From assembly GCA_026388915.1 (NCBI GenBank), contig JAPLIW010000454.1:1-13024 (forward strand): DNA of 13,024 bases, written 5' to 3'. Source of the stretch: Deltaproteobacteria bacterium. GTDB taxonomy: Bacteria; Desulfobacterota; SM23-61. Shown here in pieces: positions 1 through 6,893 of this stretch. The position numbers and the translations under genes are program-made. Within the stretch, counting starts at the first letter, position 1; the number at the start of each line of letters is the position of its first letter. The notes under the pieces were generated by a model. It was given only the letters and a program-made list of their open reading frames with translations, was not told where the DNA came from and did no database searches.

Positions 1-95
1 CCATCAGAGCCAGGGAGGGCTTGATGAAGGAGGAACGTAGTGCTTTTTTATGGCCTATCCCTGGTACTCACCCTTTTTCCCTACATTCCGACTCT

Positions 96-119
96 CCTAT
101 CACACCTCCTGATAGGGTT
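96..119 (+). terminator. small stem-loop, weak terminator candidate
   Basis: CCTATCA at 96-102 and TGATAGG at 110-116 form a perfect 7-bp stem with a 7-nt loop, followed by GTTCTTTAATTTCTT. The stem is AT-rich and the T tract is interrupted. It could end transcription of a gene lying to the left of the window, but this is a weak call. Confidence 0.25.
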
Positions 120-183
120 CTTTAATTTCTTGGCCCTGGCCGTCGCGCCTCGTGCCCTGGGCCTTCTTATTTCCGCCCTTTTG

Positions 184-249
184 CCGTTTCCGTTTCTCCG
201 CGTCTCCGCATCTGCTTTTCATCGTTTCACCGTTTCTCCGTTTCTCCGG
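184..249. repeat. degenerate pyrimidine-rich short repeat (CGTTTCTCCG unit)
   Basis: The 9-10 bp unit CGTTTCTCCG and close variants (CGTTTCACCG, CGTCTCCGCA) recur about six times between 184 and 249. On the minus strand it reads as purine-rich CGGAGAAAC units. It lies directly upstream of the secreted protein gene, and the CT bias continues to about 345, into the predicted signal-peptide codons. Its role is unknown; it looks like one of several short-unit intergenic repeat families of this genome. Confidence 0.5.
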
Positions 250-294
250 TACATTCCTTTGGCCTTCTCCCTTCTCCGCTGCGAGCGGCTTACC

Positions 295-1626
295 ATGCCC
301 CGTTTCCCTTATTCTCTTCGCCCCGCACCCTGCGCCCTCTACTTCTTCCTGACGATGATCTTCTTTCTCTCCACCCCCGTCCAGTCCGCCCAGGTGACCC
401 TTCAATGGGACCCCAACCTGGAGGAGGATGTGGCGGGCTACCGAGTGTACTATGGGACGTCCAGCGGCGACTACAGCCATTACCTCGATGCGGGGAAGAC
501 CACGACCTGTACGGTTTCCGATTTGCAGGATGGAATACCCTATTATTTCGCCGCCACGGCTTACGATACCGCTTTCGCCGAAAGCGAGTTTTCTTCCGAA
601 GTTGTGTACGGGGGCGGGGGAGGATGCGCCTTCTCGACCTCTCCCGATGCTCAGTCCTTTGGCTCCTCGGGCGGAGCCGGGACGGTCAGCCTGTCCGCCG
701 GCACGGGATGTTCCTGGACCGCATTCAGCAATGCCTCCTGGGTCATCGTCACCTCGAACAGCAGCGGCTCGGGAAGCAGTGCGGTCTATTTTTCAGTAAC
801 CCCCAATTCTTCTTCCTCCCGCAGCGGAACGCTGACCGTAGCAGGGAAGACCTTCACCGTGAATCAGCAGGGGACCTCCCCATCCACCTTCACCATCAAT
901 GCCTCGGCCGGGGCGAACGGAACCATTTCTCCCCCGGGAGCAGTGACGGTCACCGCAGGCGCGGGCCAGACCTTTACCCTTACTCCGGCCCCAGGATACA
1001 CGGTGAGTGAGGTGAAGGTGGATGGAGGTTCTGTCGGAGCGGCGACCTCTTACGGGTTCGGAAACGTAACCGCCAACCACACCATTTCCGCCAGCTTCGC
1101 GGCCCTCTCTCCGTCCCCGAACCTGGTCCTGGCTCTGAATGCCGGGGGAGGCGAATACACGGACGGCAGCGGAGCGCGCTACGCGGCGGACCAGCATTTT
1201 TTCGGGGGAGCATCGGGCAAGAGCGCCGCGGCGGTAAAGGGAACGCGGGATGGAGCCCTGTATCAGGACGAAAGGTACGGCAACTTCTCCTATGCCCTTC
1301 CCATGGCCAACGGAAGTTATGACCTGACTCTCAAGTTCGTCGAAAGCATCCATTCAGCCAGGAATCAGCGAGTTTTCGACGTCTGGGTGGAAGGACGCCT
1401 TTCCTTGGATGGCCTGGATATTTACGCCGCAGCCGGGAAGGATACGGCTCTGGATATTACCTTCACGGTGAGCGTCTCCGACGGGGTGCTGAATCTGGAT
1501 TTCATTCCCTCCACTGGAGACGCCCAGGTCAGCGCCATTCTGATCGTGAAGGCCTCCGGCACCGCCAAAAAGCCCCCCGGGAAGCTCAAGAGGCATTTCA
1601 GCACCCAGGCCAGAACAAGCAAATAG
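295..1626 (+). CDS. secreted FnIII-BACON-malectin multidomain protein
   Basis: Predicted exported, probably carbohydrate- or surface-binding protein of 443 residues with no catalytic domain that I recognise. Residues 1-32 look like a signal peptide (arginines at 3 and 9, a hydrophobic FFLTMIFFLS core, cleavage after Gln-Ser-Ala). A fibronectin type III domain follows at about 33-107 (GYRVYYGTSSGDY and PYYFAATAYD strands). Next are a BACON-like Ig domain at about 108-193 (GCSWTA, NASWVIV, GTLTVAG), an InlB-like bacterial repeat at about 194-269 (GTISPPG, TPAPGYTVSEVKVDG, NHTISASFA) and a malectin-like domain from about 270 (LALNAGGGEYTDG, YDLTLKFVE, VFDVWVEG). A short basic Pro/Lys/Arg tail ends it, with no LPXTG, PEP-CTERM or other sorting motif. 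The ATG at 295 was chosen because it gives the signal peptide; its ribosome site is poor, so the start is uncertain. The gene converges on the ATPase gene. Domain calls come from pattern recognition, and the ligand is unknown. Confidence 0.75.
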   Translation: MPRFPYSLRPAPCALYFFLTMIFFLSTPVQSAQVTLQWDPNLEEDVAGYRVYYGTSSGDYSHYLDAGKTTTCTVSDLQDGIPYYFAATAYDTAFAESEFSSEVVYGGGGGCAFSTSPDAQSFGSSGGAGTVSLSAGTGCSWTAFSNASWVIVTSNSSGSGSSAVYFSVTPNSSSSRSGTLTVAGKTFTVNQQGTSPSTFTINASAGANGTISPPGAVTVTAGAGQTFTLTPAPGYTVSEVKVDGGSVGAATSYGFGNVTANHTISASFAALSPSPNLVLALNAGGGEYTDGSGARYAADQHFFGGASGKSAAAVKGTRDGALYQDERYGNFSYALPMANGSYDLTLKFVESIHSARNQRVFDVWVEGRLSLDGLDIYAAAGKDTALDITFTVSVSDGVLNLDFIPSTGDAQVSAILIVKASGTAKKPPGKLKRHFSTQARTSK

Positions 1627-1728
1627 CTCATAGCTAATGGCAATTTAGCTCATAGCAATATAGCTCATGGCCAAGAACTGAGGTCTTTGCCTAATTGCCA
1701 TGAGCTATGAGCCAAATTGCTATAAGCT
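1625..1728. repeat. AGCTCATAGCAAT-type intergenic hairpin, copy A
   Basis: The left arm (about 1625-1671) and right arm (about 1697-1728) are inverted copies of each other. Bases 1640-1655 pair with 1705-1720 at 15 of 16 positions, and 1662-1671 pair perfectly with 1697-1706 in an alternative register. The arms are made of tandem variants of AGCTCATAGCAAT. The element fills the gap between two convergent genes, starting at the stop codon of the secreted protein gene, so it may serve as a two-way transcription stop. Seven G residues (1731-1737) lie between it and the stop codon of the ATPase gene. Confidence 0.8.
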
Positions 1729-1737
1729 TTGGGGGGG

Positions 1738-3498
1738 CTATTTCTTTTTCTTGAACCCCGGGAAATAAGGAGACAAGCCCTTTCCATTCAATTCCCGGAT
1801 GACCTTCAATCCCTCTTCACGGGTGCTGAATTTTCCGGCCACCGCCCGGTACCAGGTCTCCCCTCCGGGCAACTTCCGGGGGATGATCTTGATCTCCTTC
1901 CCCCGCAAAGCAGGCTCTCCCTTCAGGAAAGAAGAGTACTCGGGCTTCAAGAAGGTCCCCAGCCGGACCTGATAGGTCCCGTCGCCGCTCTCCAGGACGA
2001 GCGACTCCTCGGTAATGTCGGGAAGGCTCACCTGCTGGTTGGCCAGGAGTTTGCGGGAACTGGGGATTCGCGGATTCACCTCCAGAATCTGATCCACCAC
2101 CGAGGTATTGGCCACCCGATAATTCTTGGCGGCAATGGTATAGATGGACTCTCCCGCTTTCACGGTGACCGTCTTTTTGATCCGGGCCTCCGCCTTGGAC
2201 CGGGGACCGGTGGCCGGGGAGGGGGGGGATGCGGGCGTGGGTTTCAAGGCCACCGCGGGGCGCTCGTCCGGGGACGAAGGTTTTCGCTCGGCCGCCGCCG
2301 GGGCGGGTTCTGTTTTTGCCGGGATCGGGGATGCTGGTTTGATCTCCTTTGGAAGAACCGGAGGGGGAATCTTTTTCTCCGCTGGTGTTTCCTGCACCGC
2401 TTGTTGTTTGGCCGCTTCGGGTTGGGAAACCGTTTGGGCGACCCCTTCGGGCTTTTCTTCCGAGGGAACAGAGGGAGCTTTTCCCCGGATGGCCGGCGGC
2501 TGGATGGGAAACTTCGCCATGGGGGGCTCCTCCGGGCCCTTCAGGTATATCCTTCCCAAAAGGATGATGGCCCCCACCCCGAGCAGGGCCAGCAGAGAAA
2601 AGCCAATCTTCCGGAAGAGAGTGCTTTTTCCCCCGGCGGCCGCCACCCTTATCCTGCGCACCTCTTTCGGTCTCCCTTCATCCAACTCCTCCGGGTCGAC
2701 GAAATCCAGGTCCTCCAGGACCTCGGTCACGATGGGGGAATCGACTTTCTTCTTGGAAAGGCCGTACCCGACCAGGAAGGCGTTGTCGCAAAGGATATTG
2801 AGGGTGCGGGGGTTCCCCCTGGCGTGCCGGCAGATCAGATCGATGGCCTCGGGGCTGAAGACCCTGCTGATCTCGCTGTCGACTTTCTCCAGCCGGTGGG
2901 CGATATACTGCCGGCATTCCTCCTCGCTCAAAGGCCGGATCTCGCCCGTAATCTCGACCCTCTGTCTGAGCTCCCGGAGGTTCGGCGAATCCAGCCTGGT
3001 TTTCAGCTCCGGCTGCCCGACCAGAACGACCTGCAGTTTCTTCGCGCTGAGGGTCTCCGGGGTGGGCAGGAGGCGCAGTTCTTCCATGATCTCCGGGCTG
3101 AGTTCCTGGGCATCATCGATGAGAATGGCCAGGGTTTGGTCCGGGGTGAGGCTGTGGAGGTAGTCATTCAGCTGTCTCACCAGGGATACTTTGTTCTGCG
3201 GGGCCGAAGGAACTTTCAGCTCCCGGAGGACATCTTCCAGCAACTCCTCAAAGGTGTTTTGGGGACGGAAGACGGCCACGGCCTTGACCTTCCGGTCGAT
3301 CGTGTTCAGCAGATGCTGGACCAGGGTCGTTTTGCCGCTTCCCAGCTCTCCCAGGACGAGGATGAAGCCCTTTCGATCCAGAATGCCCCGGATCATGGAG
3401 TCCAGGACTTGCTGGTGGGTCTCCGTCAGATGGAGAAAACGGGGGTCCGGATTGACGTTAAAGGGCTCTTCGGAAAAACCGTAAAACCATGTGTACAT
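1738..3498 (-). CDS. ExeA/GspA-type AAA ATPase with LysM and SPOR domains
   Basis: Membrane-anchored AAA+ ATPase of 586 residues. The N-terminus (YGFSEEPFNVNPDPRF) is the typical opening of ExeA/GspA-like proteins. Walker A is at 50-57 (GELGSGKT), Walker B ends in Asp-Asp at 128-129 (LIDDAQ), a sensor-1-like strand lies at 157-165 (VVLVGQPEL), RQR is at 178-180 and a sensor-2 GNPR at 228-231. A single transmembrane helix spans about 298-314. A long Pro/Ala/Lys/Glu linker follows, then a LysM-like domain at about 444-493 (VTVKAGESIYTIA) and a SPOR-like domain at about 508-583 (YQVRLGTF, WYRAVAGKF). Topology suggests a cytoplasmic ATPase and a periplasmic part that touches peptidoglycan. ExeA of Aeromonas binds peptidoglycan and helps assemble the type II secretin; in other bacteria such ATPases sit in exopolysaccharide/exosortase loci. 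Neither neighbourhood is visible here, so its partner is unknown. The ribosome site is weak (GGGTG), but a consensus promoter lies just upstream. Confidence 0.88.
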   Translation of the reverse strand: MYTWFYGFSEEPFNVNPDPRFLHLTETHQQVLDSMIRGILDRKGFILVLGELGSGKTTLVQHLLNTIDRKVKAVAVFRPQNTFEELLEDVLRELKVPSAPQNKVSLVRQLNDYLHSLTPDQTLAILIDDAQELSPEIMEELRLLPTPETLSAKKLQVVLVGQPELKTRLDSPNLRELRQRVEITGEIRPLSEEECRQYIAHRLEKVDSEISRVFSPEAIDLICRHARGNPRTLNILCDNAFLVGYGLSKKKVDSPIVTEVLEDLDFVDPEELDEGRPKEVRRIRVAAAGGKSTLFRKIGFSLLALLGVGAIILLGRIYLKGPEEPPMAKFPIQPPAIRGKAPSVPSEEKPEGVAQTVSQPEAAKQQAVQETPAEKKIPPPVLPKEIKPASPIPAKTEPAPAAAERKPSSPDERPAVALKPTPASPPSPATGPRSKAEARIKKTVTVKAGESIYTIAAKNYRVANTSVVDQILEVNPRIPSSRKLLANQQVSLPDITEESLVLESGDGTYQVRLGTFLKPEYSSFLKGEPALRGKEIKIIPRKLPGGETWYRAVAGKFSTREEGLKVIRELNGKGLSPYFPGFKKKK

Positions 3499-3540
3499 GT
3501 TTCACCCGATGGAAAAGGGAGGAGGGAAAATTTCAGTGAA

Positions 3541-3568
3541 ATTATAAAATGGGTATTGCGATTGTCAA
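3541..3568 (-). promoter_or_regulatory. consensus sigma70-type promoter for the ATPase gene
   Basis: Read on the minus strand, TTGACA (3568-3563) and TATAAT (3546-3541) are both perfect consensus hexamers, separated by 16 bp. The start codon is at 3498, giving a leader of roughly 35 nt. This makes the ATPase gene independently transcribed from the methyltransferase gene behind it. Confidence 0.75.
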
Positions 3569-3648
3569 GGAGAAAAAAGAGAAGCCCATTTCGAAAGGCG
3601 GCCAAGGAGAACGGACGGAGCGATAAGAATGACGATTCGACCCTGCGA

Positions 3649-4689
3649 CTATTGGGCGAGAAACCATTCGGGTCTTCCGTAATTCCTGGCCGCCTCGACG
3701 AAGAACCGGGCCCGCTCAATCGTGGCGTTGTAGGGCAGTTCGCACCCGGAGGAAAGGATGAAAGCTCCTCCGGGAGCCGCCGTGCGAATGCATTCCTTCA
3801 CCGAGTTCTCGATCTCCTCCCGGGTTCCGCTGACAAAAAGGGAAGTGGCCACGTTGCCCAACAGGACGATCTTTTTTTGGGAGATCTCCACCATTCTTTT
3901 CAGGGACGACGGGCTGTCCATGCTCAGGGCCCCGATCCCCAGGTCCACCAGGTCCTCCATGAGGGGATCGATGTACCCGCAAATGTGCATGGAAAGGTTG
4001 GCCTTCCTCTCCCGGCAGAACTGGACGATCTGTTGATGGCAGGGCTTGATGAACCGGCGGTAAATCGCCGGAGAGATCAGGCTGCAGGAAGAAGCCGCCT
4101 CCCCCAGAGTCAGGCTGAGACCGGTCTCGAGCACTCCGGCCCCCAGAACCTGGGCCACTTCCGTGGTGAACTTCAGGAGCTCCTCAACGAAGGCGGGGTC
4201 GTCCACGGTGTCGTAGATCAACTCCTGGGTCCCCCTCAAACCGGCGGCAATGGTCCACGGACCGGTTACCGTTCCCGACATGGCGACTCCCCGAAGGGAA
4301 CTTCCCACGGCCCTGCAGGCTTCCAGAAAGAGGGGGTATCTCCCGCTGGATTCCGGCCGGGGAAGTTGGAGGGCGGAAAGGGCCGCTTTCTGGGAGAGCA
4401 CGTGCTTCCTTATCTGTGGAACCCCGTCATCCGGGAATTCCAGTTCCGCCCCCGCTGCTTCAGCCTCCAGGAAGATGTCCCAGGCCACGTCCACGCTGTC
4501 ATGCTGGAACATTTCATGACCGATCAAAGTGGAATGGGCCAGTTTCCTCCCCTCCTGATAATATTCCCGCGGGGAACACCCCAGAACTCTGGCCCGGAAA
4601 GGCCCGAGGATTAAGCTGTAGGGGATGCGGTCTGCACAGGTCCGCTTCATCGCCGCCCGGATCCGGTCTCGGCCGGTGAGTTCAGGCAT
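3649..4689 (-). CDS. URO-D family (MtaA/CmuA-like) methyltransferase
   Basis: Protein of 346 residues in the uroporphyrinogen decarboxylase superfamily, but of the methyltransferase type that moves methyl groups between corrinoid proteins and thiols (MtaA, MtbA, CmuA). The zinc-site pattern of that group is present: His235-x-Cys237 (MHICG) and Cys316 (SSGCELP). Other family blocks are SGTVTGPWTIA (138-148), LGEAASSCSLISP (195-207), MDSPSSLKRM (257-266) and LLGNVATSLF (276-285). It is expected to be cytoplasmic. GGGAGG lies 4 nt upstream of the ATG at 4689, supporting the start. The gene follows the AtoE-type transporter on the same strand across a hairpin repeat and may share its promoter. 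No corrinoid protein or substrate-specific methyltransferase gene is nearby, so the methyl donor and acceptor are unknown. Haem synthesis is unlikely given the zinc motif. Confidence 0.85.
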   Translation of the reverse strand: MPELTGRDRIRAAMKRTCADRIPYSLILGPFRARVLGCSPREYYQEGRKLAHSTLIGHEMFQHDSVDVAWDIFLEAEAAGAELEFPDDGVPQIRKHVLSQKAALSALQLPRPESSGRYPLFLEACRAVGSSLRGVAMSGTVTGPWTIAAGLRGTQELIYDTVDDPAFVEELLKFTTEVAQVLGAGVLETGLSLTLGEAASSCSLISPAIYRRFIKPCHQQIVQFCRERKANLSMHICGYIDPLMEDLVDLGIGALSMDSPSSLKRMVEISQKKIVLLGNVATSLFVSGTREEIENSVKECIRTAAPGGAFILSSGCELPYNATIERARFFVEAARNYGRPEWFLAQ

Positions 4690-4702
4690 GGAACCTCCCT
4701 AA

Positions 4703-4798
4703 AATAGCTCAAAGCTCAAAGCAATTTAGCTCATAGCAAAGGCCAGGGGCTTTAAGCTAAATTGCCATGAGCCATGAGCTACTTTGCTATGAGCTATT
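4703..4798. repeat. AGCTCATAGCAAT-type intergenic hairpin, copy B
   Basis: The outer arms AATAGCTCA (4703-4711) and TGAGCTATT (4790-4798) pair perfectly, as do the inner arms GCAATTTAGCT (4721-4731) and AGCTAAATTGC (4755-4765). The stretches between them are further variants of the same unit. It occupies nearly the whole gap between two minus-strand genes, ending 2 bp before the AtoE-type stop codon. It could weaken transcription from the transporter gene into the methyltransferase gene, or protect the upstream mRNA end. Confidence 0.8.
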
Positions 4799-4800
4799 CT

Positions 4801-6180
4801 CTAAACTGGCAAAAAGTTTACACATAAGATCCAAATGCCGGTAAGTAGAACAAAGGCCATCAGGCAATACCCCATGATATCCCTCACCGATAGACCGCAG
4901 ATGCCCATGAGGGGAATGGTCCAGAAAGGATGGATCACATTGCCCACCATTTCCCCCGCCGAGAAAGCCTGCATGGCCCGGGGGAGGTTGATTCCCAAAC
5001 TCTGGGCGGCATTGAACACCAGCGGCCCCTGGATCTCCCACGCGCTTCCGGAGGTCGGAGCGAAAAGATTCAGCAGGACCGCATGGAGGTAAAGCAGGGT
5101 CGGATAGGTCGCTGCCCCGGCTGCCGACAGGACCCACCCCGTGGCCAGCGCGGCCAAGCCGGAGGAAGCGAGCATTCCCTGGGTGCCGGCATAAAACGGA
5201 AACTGGACGATGATGCCGTGGGCGGCCCGGGCCGAACTTTCCAGGGACCGCAAAAAATGCATGGGGGTATCATGCAGGGAGAGGGCCAGGGTAAAAAGGA
5301 CGAAGATGACGATGTTGAGGTTCAGGGTGAACCCTCTGCCGTAGAACCAGAAAACGATGTAGGAAAAGCCCATGATGGAGATCAGCCAGACCGGCCAGCG
5401 GCTGTGTTCCAACCATACGCCGAAAGGCAGCTTTCCTTTCTGATGGATCTCCCGCTCGGCGGCAATGGATATCTCCTCGGCCTGGTCTTCCCTTTCAAAC
5501 CGCTCCAGCAGCGCGGCGGAAGGCGGGGTGGCTTCCTTCTCCTCCGGGTAGAGGAAACCCAGGATCCCCACGACCCCGGTCACCCCGCCTAGGAACCCCG
5601 CCAGCGGGATGAGGCTCCAGGGAAGCTCCGGGTTCGGGGCCATTCCCATGGCTTTCTCCAGAAAGGGGACGGCCTTGCGGATGACCAGCGGGTCGGCGGC
5701 AAAGACTCCCAGGTTGCCAGCGCACATTCCGATAAAAGCGCCGGCCACCAGCAGGGGATAATCCACGTGGAAGATCCTCCTCCCCATCTCCCGGGCCAGG
5801 AACGCTCCGGCGATAATCCCCAGGCCCCAGTGCAGAAGAGAGCAGAGGGCGGTAAACGCCGTGAGAAACATCACTCCCCGCCGGGGGGTGGATGGAATCG
5901 CGGCCAGAAAGCGAAGGACCCTCTGGCTGGCGGGGGCGGTGGCCACACTGAAACCGGCAGCCACCAGGAGCACCATCTGCATGGAGAAGGAAAGGAGGTT
6001 CCACACCCCATGGACCCAGTACTTGACCATGTCAAAAGGCCCCTGGTAGGTGACCAGGATCCCCAAAAAATAGGCCAAAAAGGTGAGCAGGATGGCAAAG
6101 AGAAACGAGTGAGGGACGAAGTAGGCGACCCGGGAGTTGAATTTCCTGGCAAATTTCTGGAAACCCTGGGAGCGCTTCAT
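4801..6180 (-). CDS. atoE: short-chain fatty acid transporter, AtoE family
   Basis: Polytopic inner-membrane protein of 459 residues, the usual length for the AtoE/short-chain fatty acid transporter family. It likely moves small carboxylates such as acetoacetate, butyrate or crotonate. Family blocks include FVPHSFLFAILLTF (21-34), CSLLHWGLGIIAGA (113-126), the FAPTSGSAWEIQGP loop (373-386) and HPFWTIPLMGICGLSVRDIMGYC (417-439). I count about ten to twelve hydrophobic segments, with a charged loop at about 212-260. An in-frame TGA four codons before the ATG at 6180 rules out a longer start. A purine-rich AGGAAGGG lies rather far upstream (about 14 nt), so initiation may be weak. It is transcribed away from the glutaryl-CoA dehydrogenase-like gene and is probably followed by the methyltransferase gene in one unit. 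The exact substrate cannot be read from the sequence. Confidence 0.9.
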   Translation of the reverse strand: MKRSQGFQKFARKFNSRVAYFVPHSFLFAILLTFLAYFLGILVTYQGPFDMVKYWVHGVWNLLSFSMQMVLLVAAGFSVATAPASQRVLRFLAAIPSTPRRGVMFLTAFTALCSLLHWGLGIIAGAFLAREMGRRIFHVDYPLLVAGAFIGMCAGNLGVFAADPLVIRKAVPFLEKAMGMAPNPELPWSLIPLAGFLGGVTGVVGILGFLYPEEKEATPPSAALLERFEREDQAEEISIAAEREIHQKGKLPFGVWLEHSRWPVWLISIMGFSYIVFWFYGRGFTLNLNIVIFVLFTLALSLHDTPMHFLRSLESSARAAHGIIVQFPFYAGTQGMLASSGLAALATGWVLSAAGAATYPTLLYLHAVLLNLFAPTSGSAWEIQGPLVFNAAQSLGINLPRAMQAFSAGEMVGNVIHPFWTIPLMGICGLSVRDIMGYCLMAFVLLTGIWILCVNFLPV

Positions 6181-6250
6181 GGCGGAGAATCATTCCCTTC
6201 CTGGGAAGATCGAACCAACGGCGACCCGGCTTGATTTTCCATGTCGGGTA

Positions 6251-6280
6251 AATATAGATACCCCCGGGGAGAAAAGTCAA
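6251..6280 (-). promoter_or_regulatory. sigma70-type promoter candidate for the AtoE-type gene
   Basis: Read on the minus strand, TTGACT (6280-6275) is followed after 18 bp by TATATT (6256-6251). Each hexamer differs from consensus at one position. The start codon at 6180 lies about 65 nt downstream of the likely transcription start. Confidence 0.55.
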
Positions 6281-6309
6281 CCCCAAAATAATCAATAGGT
6301 GCTGCCATG

Positions 6310-6375
6310 CGGCGGTGCTGCCTTCAAAGGATGCGCAACTGCCGCACCGCAGCACCGCCGTACGGGAGTTTTTTT
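6310..6375 (+). repeat. 12-bp GC-rich inverted repeat followed by a T tract
   Basis: CGGCGGTGCTGC (6310-6321) and GCAGCACCGCCG (6349-6360) are perfect inverted copies with a 27-nt loop, and seven T residues stand at 6369-6375. It resembles a terminator, but no rightward gene precedes it and the loop is long, so an intergenic palindrome is equally likely. Confidence 0.45.
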
Positions 6376-6417
6376 ATCAGCGTACTCCTTGCCCATCCCC
6401 ATTTTTCCGTGGTCGTT

Positions 6418-6779
6418 GGGGTTCAGGCTGGAAGAATTCGGATCATCAGGCTCGGCGGGATCATGGTTTTCTAATCACCTTCCTGCCTGTCCTCCGCAAA
6501 GAGAGGCCTGCGAGGAATTAACGCCAGAGGCAAGACTGATGAACTCGTAAAAAGTCGCAATTCCATAGAATTCGTCATTCCGGCGAAAGCCGGAATCCAG
6601 TTATTTCAAGATGTTCTGGACCCCGGCTTTCGCCGGGGTGACGCTCCAAGAGACTTTTTACGAGATCATCAAGACTGGGTGAAAACATCTCCCCTCGCGA
6701 ATCTCCCCGGGACAGGCCCGACCCAATGAAAGAATGGCCGCCTTAGGATGATGATCCGAATTCCTCCAGCCTGAACCCC
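6418..6779. repeat. 30-bp inverted repeat pair flanking the MITE
   Basis: Bases 6418-6447 and the reverse complement of 6750-6779 match at 29 of 30 positions (the core includes GAATTCGGATCATC). Further out, 6387-6407 and 6832-6852 are also similar in inverted orientation (TTGCCC-TCCCC-TTTTT), so the pair may be longer and decayed with an insertion on one side. This could be two copies of an unnamed intergenic repeat in opposite orientation, or the ends of an older element. Confidence 0.65.
6539..6669. mobile_element. 131-bp MITE-like element with TIRs and 8-bp target duplication
   Basis: The ends are 18-bp inverted repeats matching at 17 of 18 positions (ATGAACTCGTAAAAAGTC at 6539-6556; the complement of 6652-6669 reads ATGATCTCGTAAAAAGTC). 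Immediately outside, CAAGACTG is repeated directly at 6531-6538 and 6670-6677, as expected of a target-site duplication. Inside lie two 28-bp units in opposite orientation (6573-6600 and 6616-6643), each a tight hairpin (ATTCCGGC-GAAA-GCCGGAAT and CCCCGGC-TTTC-GCCGGGG). There is no coding capacity, so movement would need a transposase supplied elsewhere. The inner unit resembles widespread dRS3-like repeats of proteobacteria. Confidence 0.8.
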
Positions 6780-6864
6780 ATGGGCTAGCCCCTCTCTCTT
6801 CCCGTTTTTTCCCGGGCTGGGTTCTTTCTCCAAAAACTGGGGAGGGGCAAGCAGCGTATTCATA

Positions 6865-6893
6865 TTGACAAAATAAAAACCATGGGTTATAGG
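6865..6893 (+). promoter_or_regulatory. sigma70-type promoter candidate for the biotin protein operon
   Basis: TTGACA at 6865-6870 is followed after 17 bp by TATAGG at 6888-6893 (TTATAG one base earlier is the alternative). It is the only good promoter between the mobile element and the biotinyl-domain gene, and it leaves a leader of about 120 nt. Confidence 0.55.

Larger units (their letters stand above)
1..294. other. upstream stretch without a convincing gene
   Basis: No protein family is recognisable here. The frame of the downstream gene stays open back to a GTG at 40, but the extra 85 codons are a low-complexity translation of pyrimidine-rich repeats, so I do not count them as coding. 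Short frames at the very left edge could be the tail of an upstream gene (for example one ending in TGA at 22-24 or TAG at 38-40), but too little is visible to decide. The stretch also contains a small hairpin at 96-116 and a degenerate repeat at 184-249. I see no good promoter for the downstream gene. Confidence 0.5.

Noticed and set aside
40..294. N-terminal extension of the secreted protein from GTG 40
   Set aside because: The extra residues translate a pyrimidine-rich repeat and would bury the signal peptide 85 residues inside the protein.
1729..4614. A 961-codon open frame on the plus strand
   Set aside because: It lies antisense to the ATPase and methyltransferase genes, both with clear family motifs and sensible starts. 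Its translation is low-complexity and matches no family; it is a by-product of GC-rich codon use.
3649..4689. HemE (uroporphyrinogen decarboxylase) function
   Set aside because: The His-x-Cys...Cys zinc motif and MtaA-like blocks point to the methyltransferase branch.
6299..6550. Small open frames in the divergent gap (for example 6299-6550 +, 6658-6951 -)
   Set aside because: They are made of inverted-repeat sequence read on either strand, have no ribosome sites worth noting and no recognisable domains.
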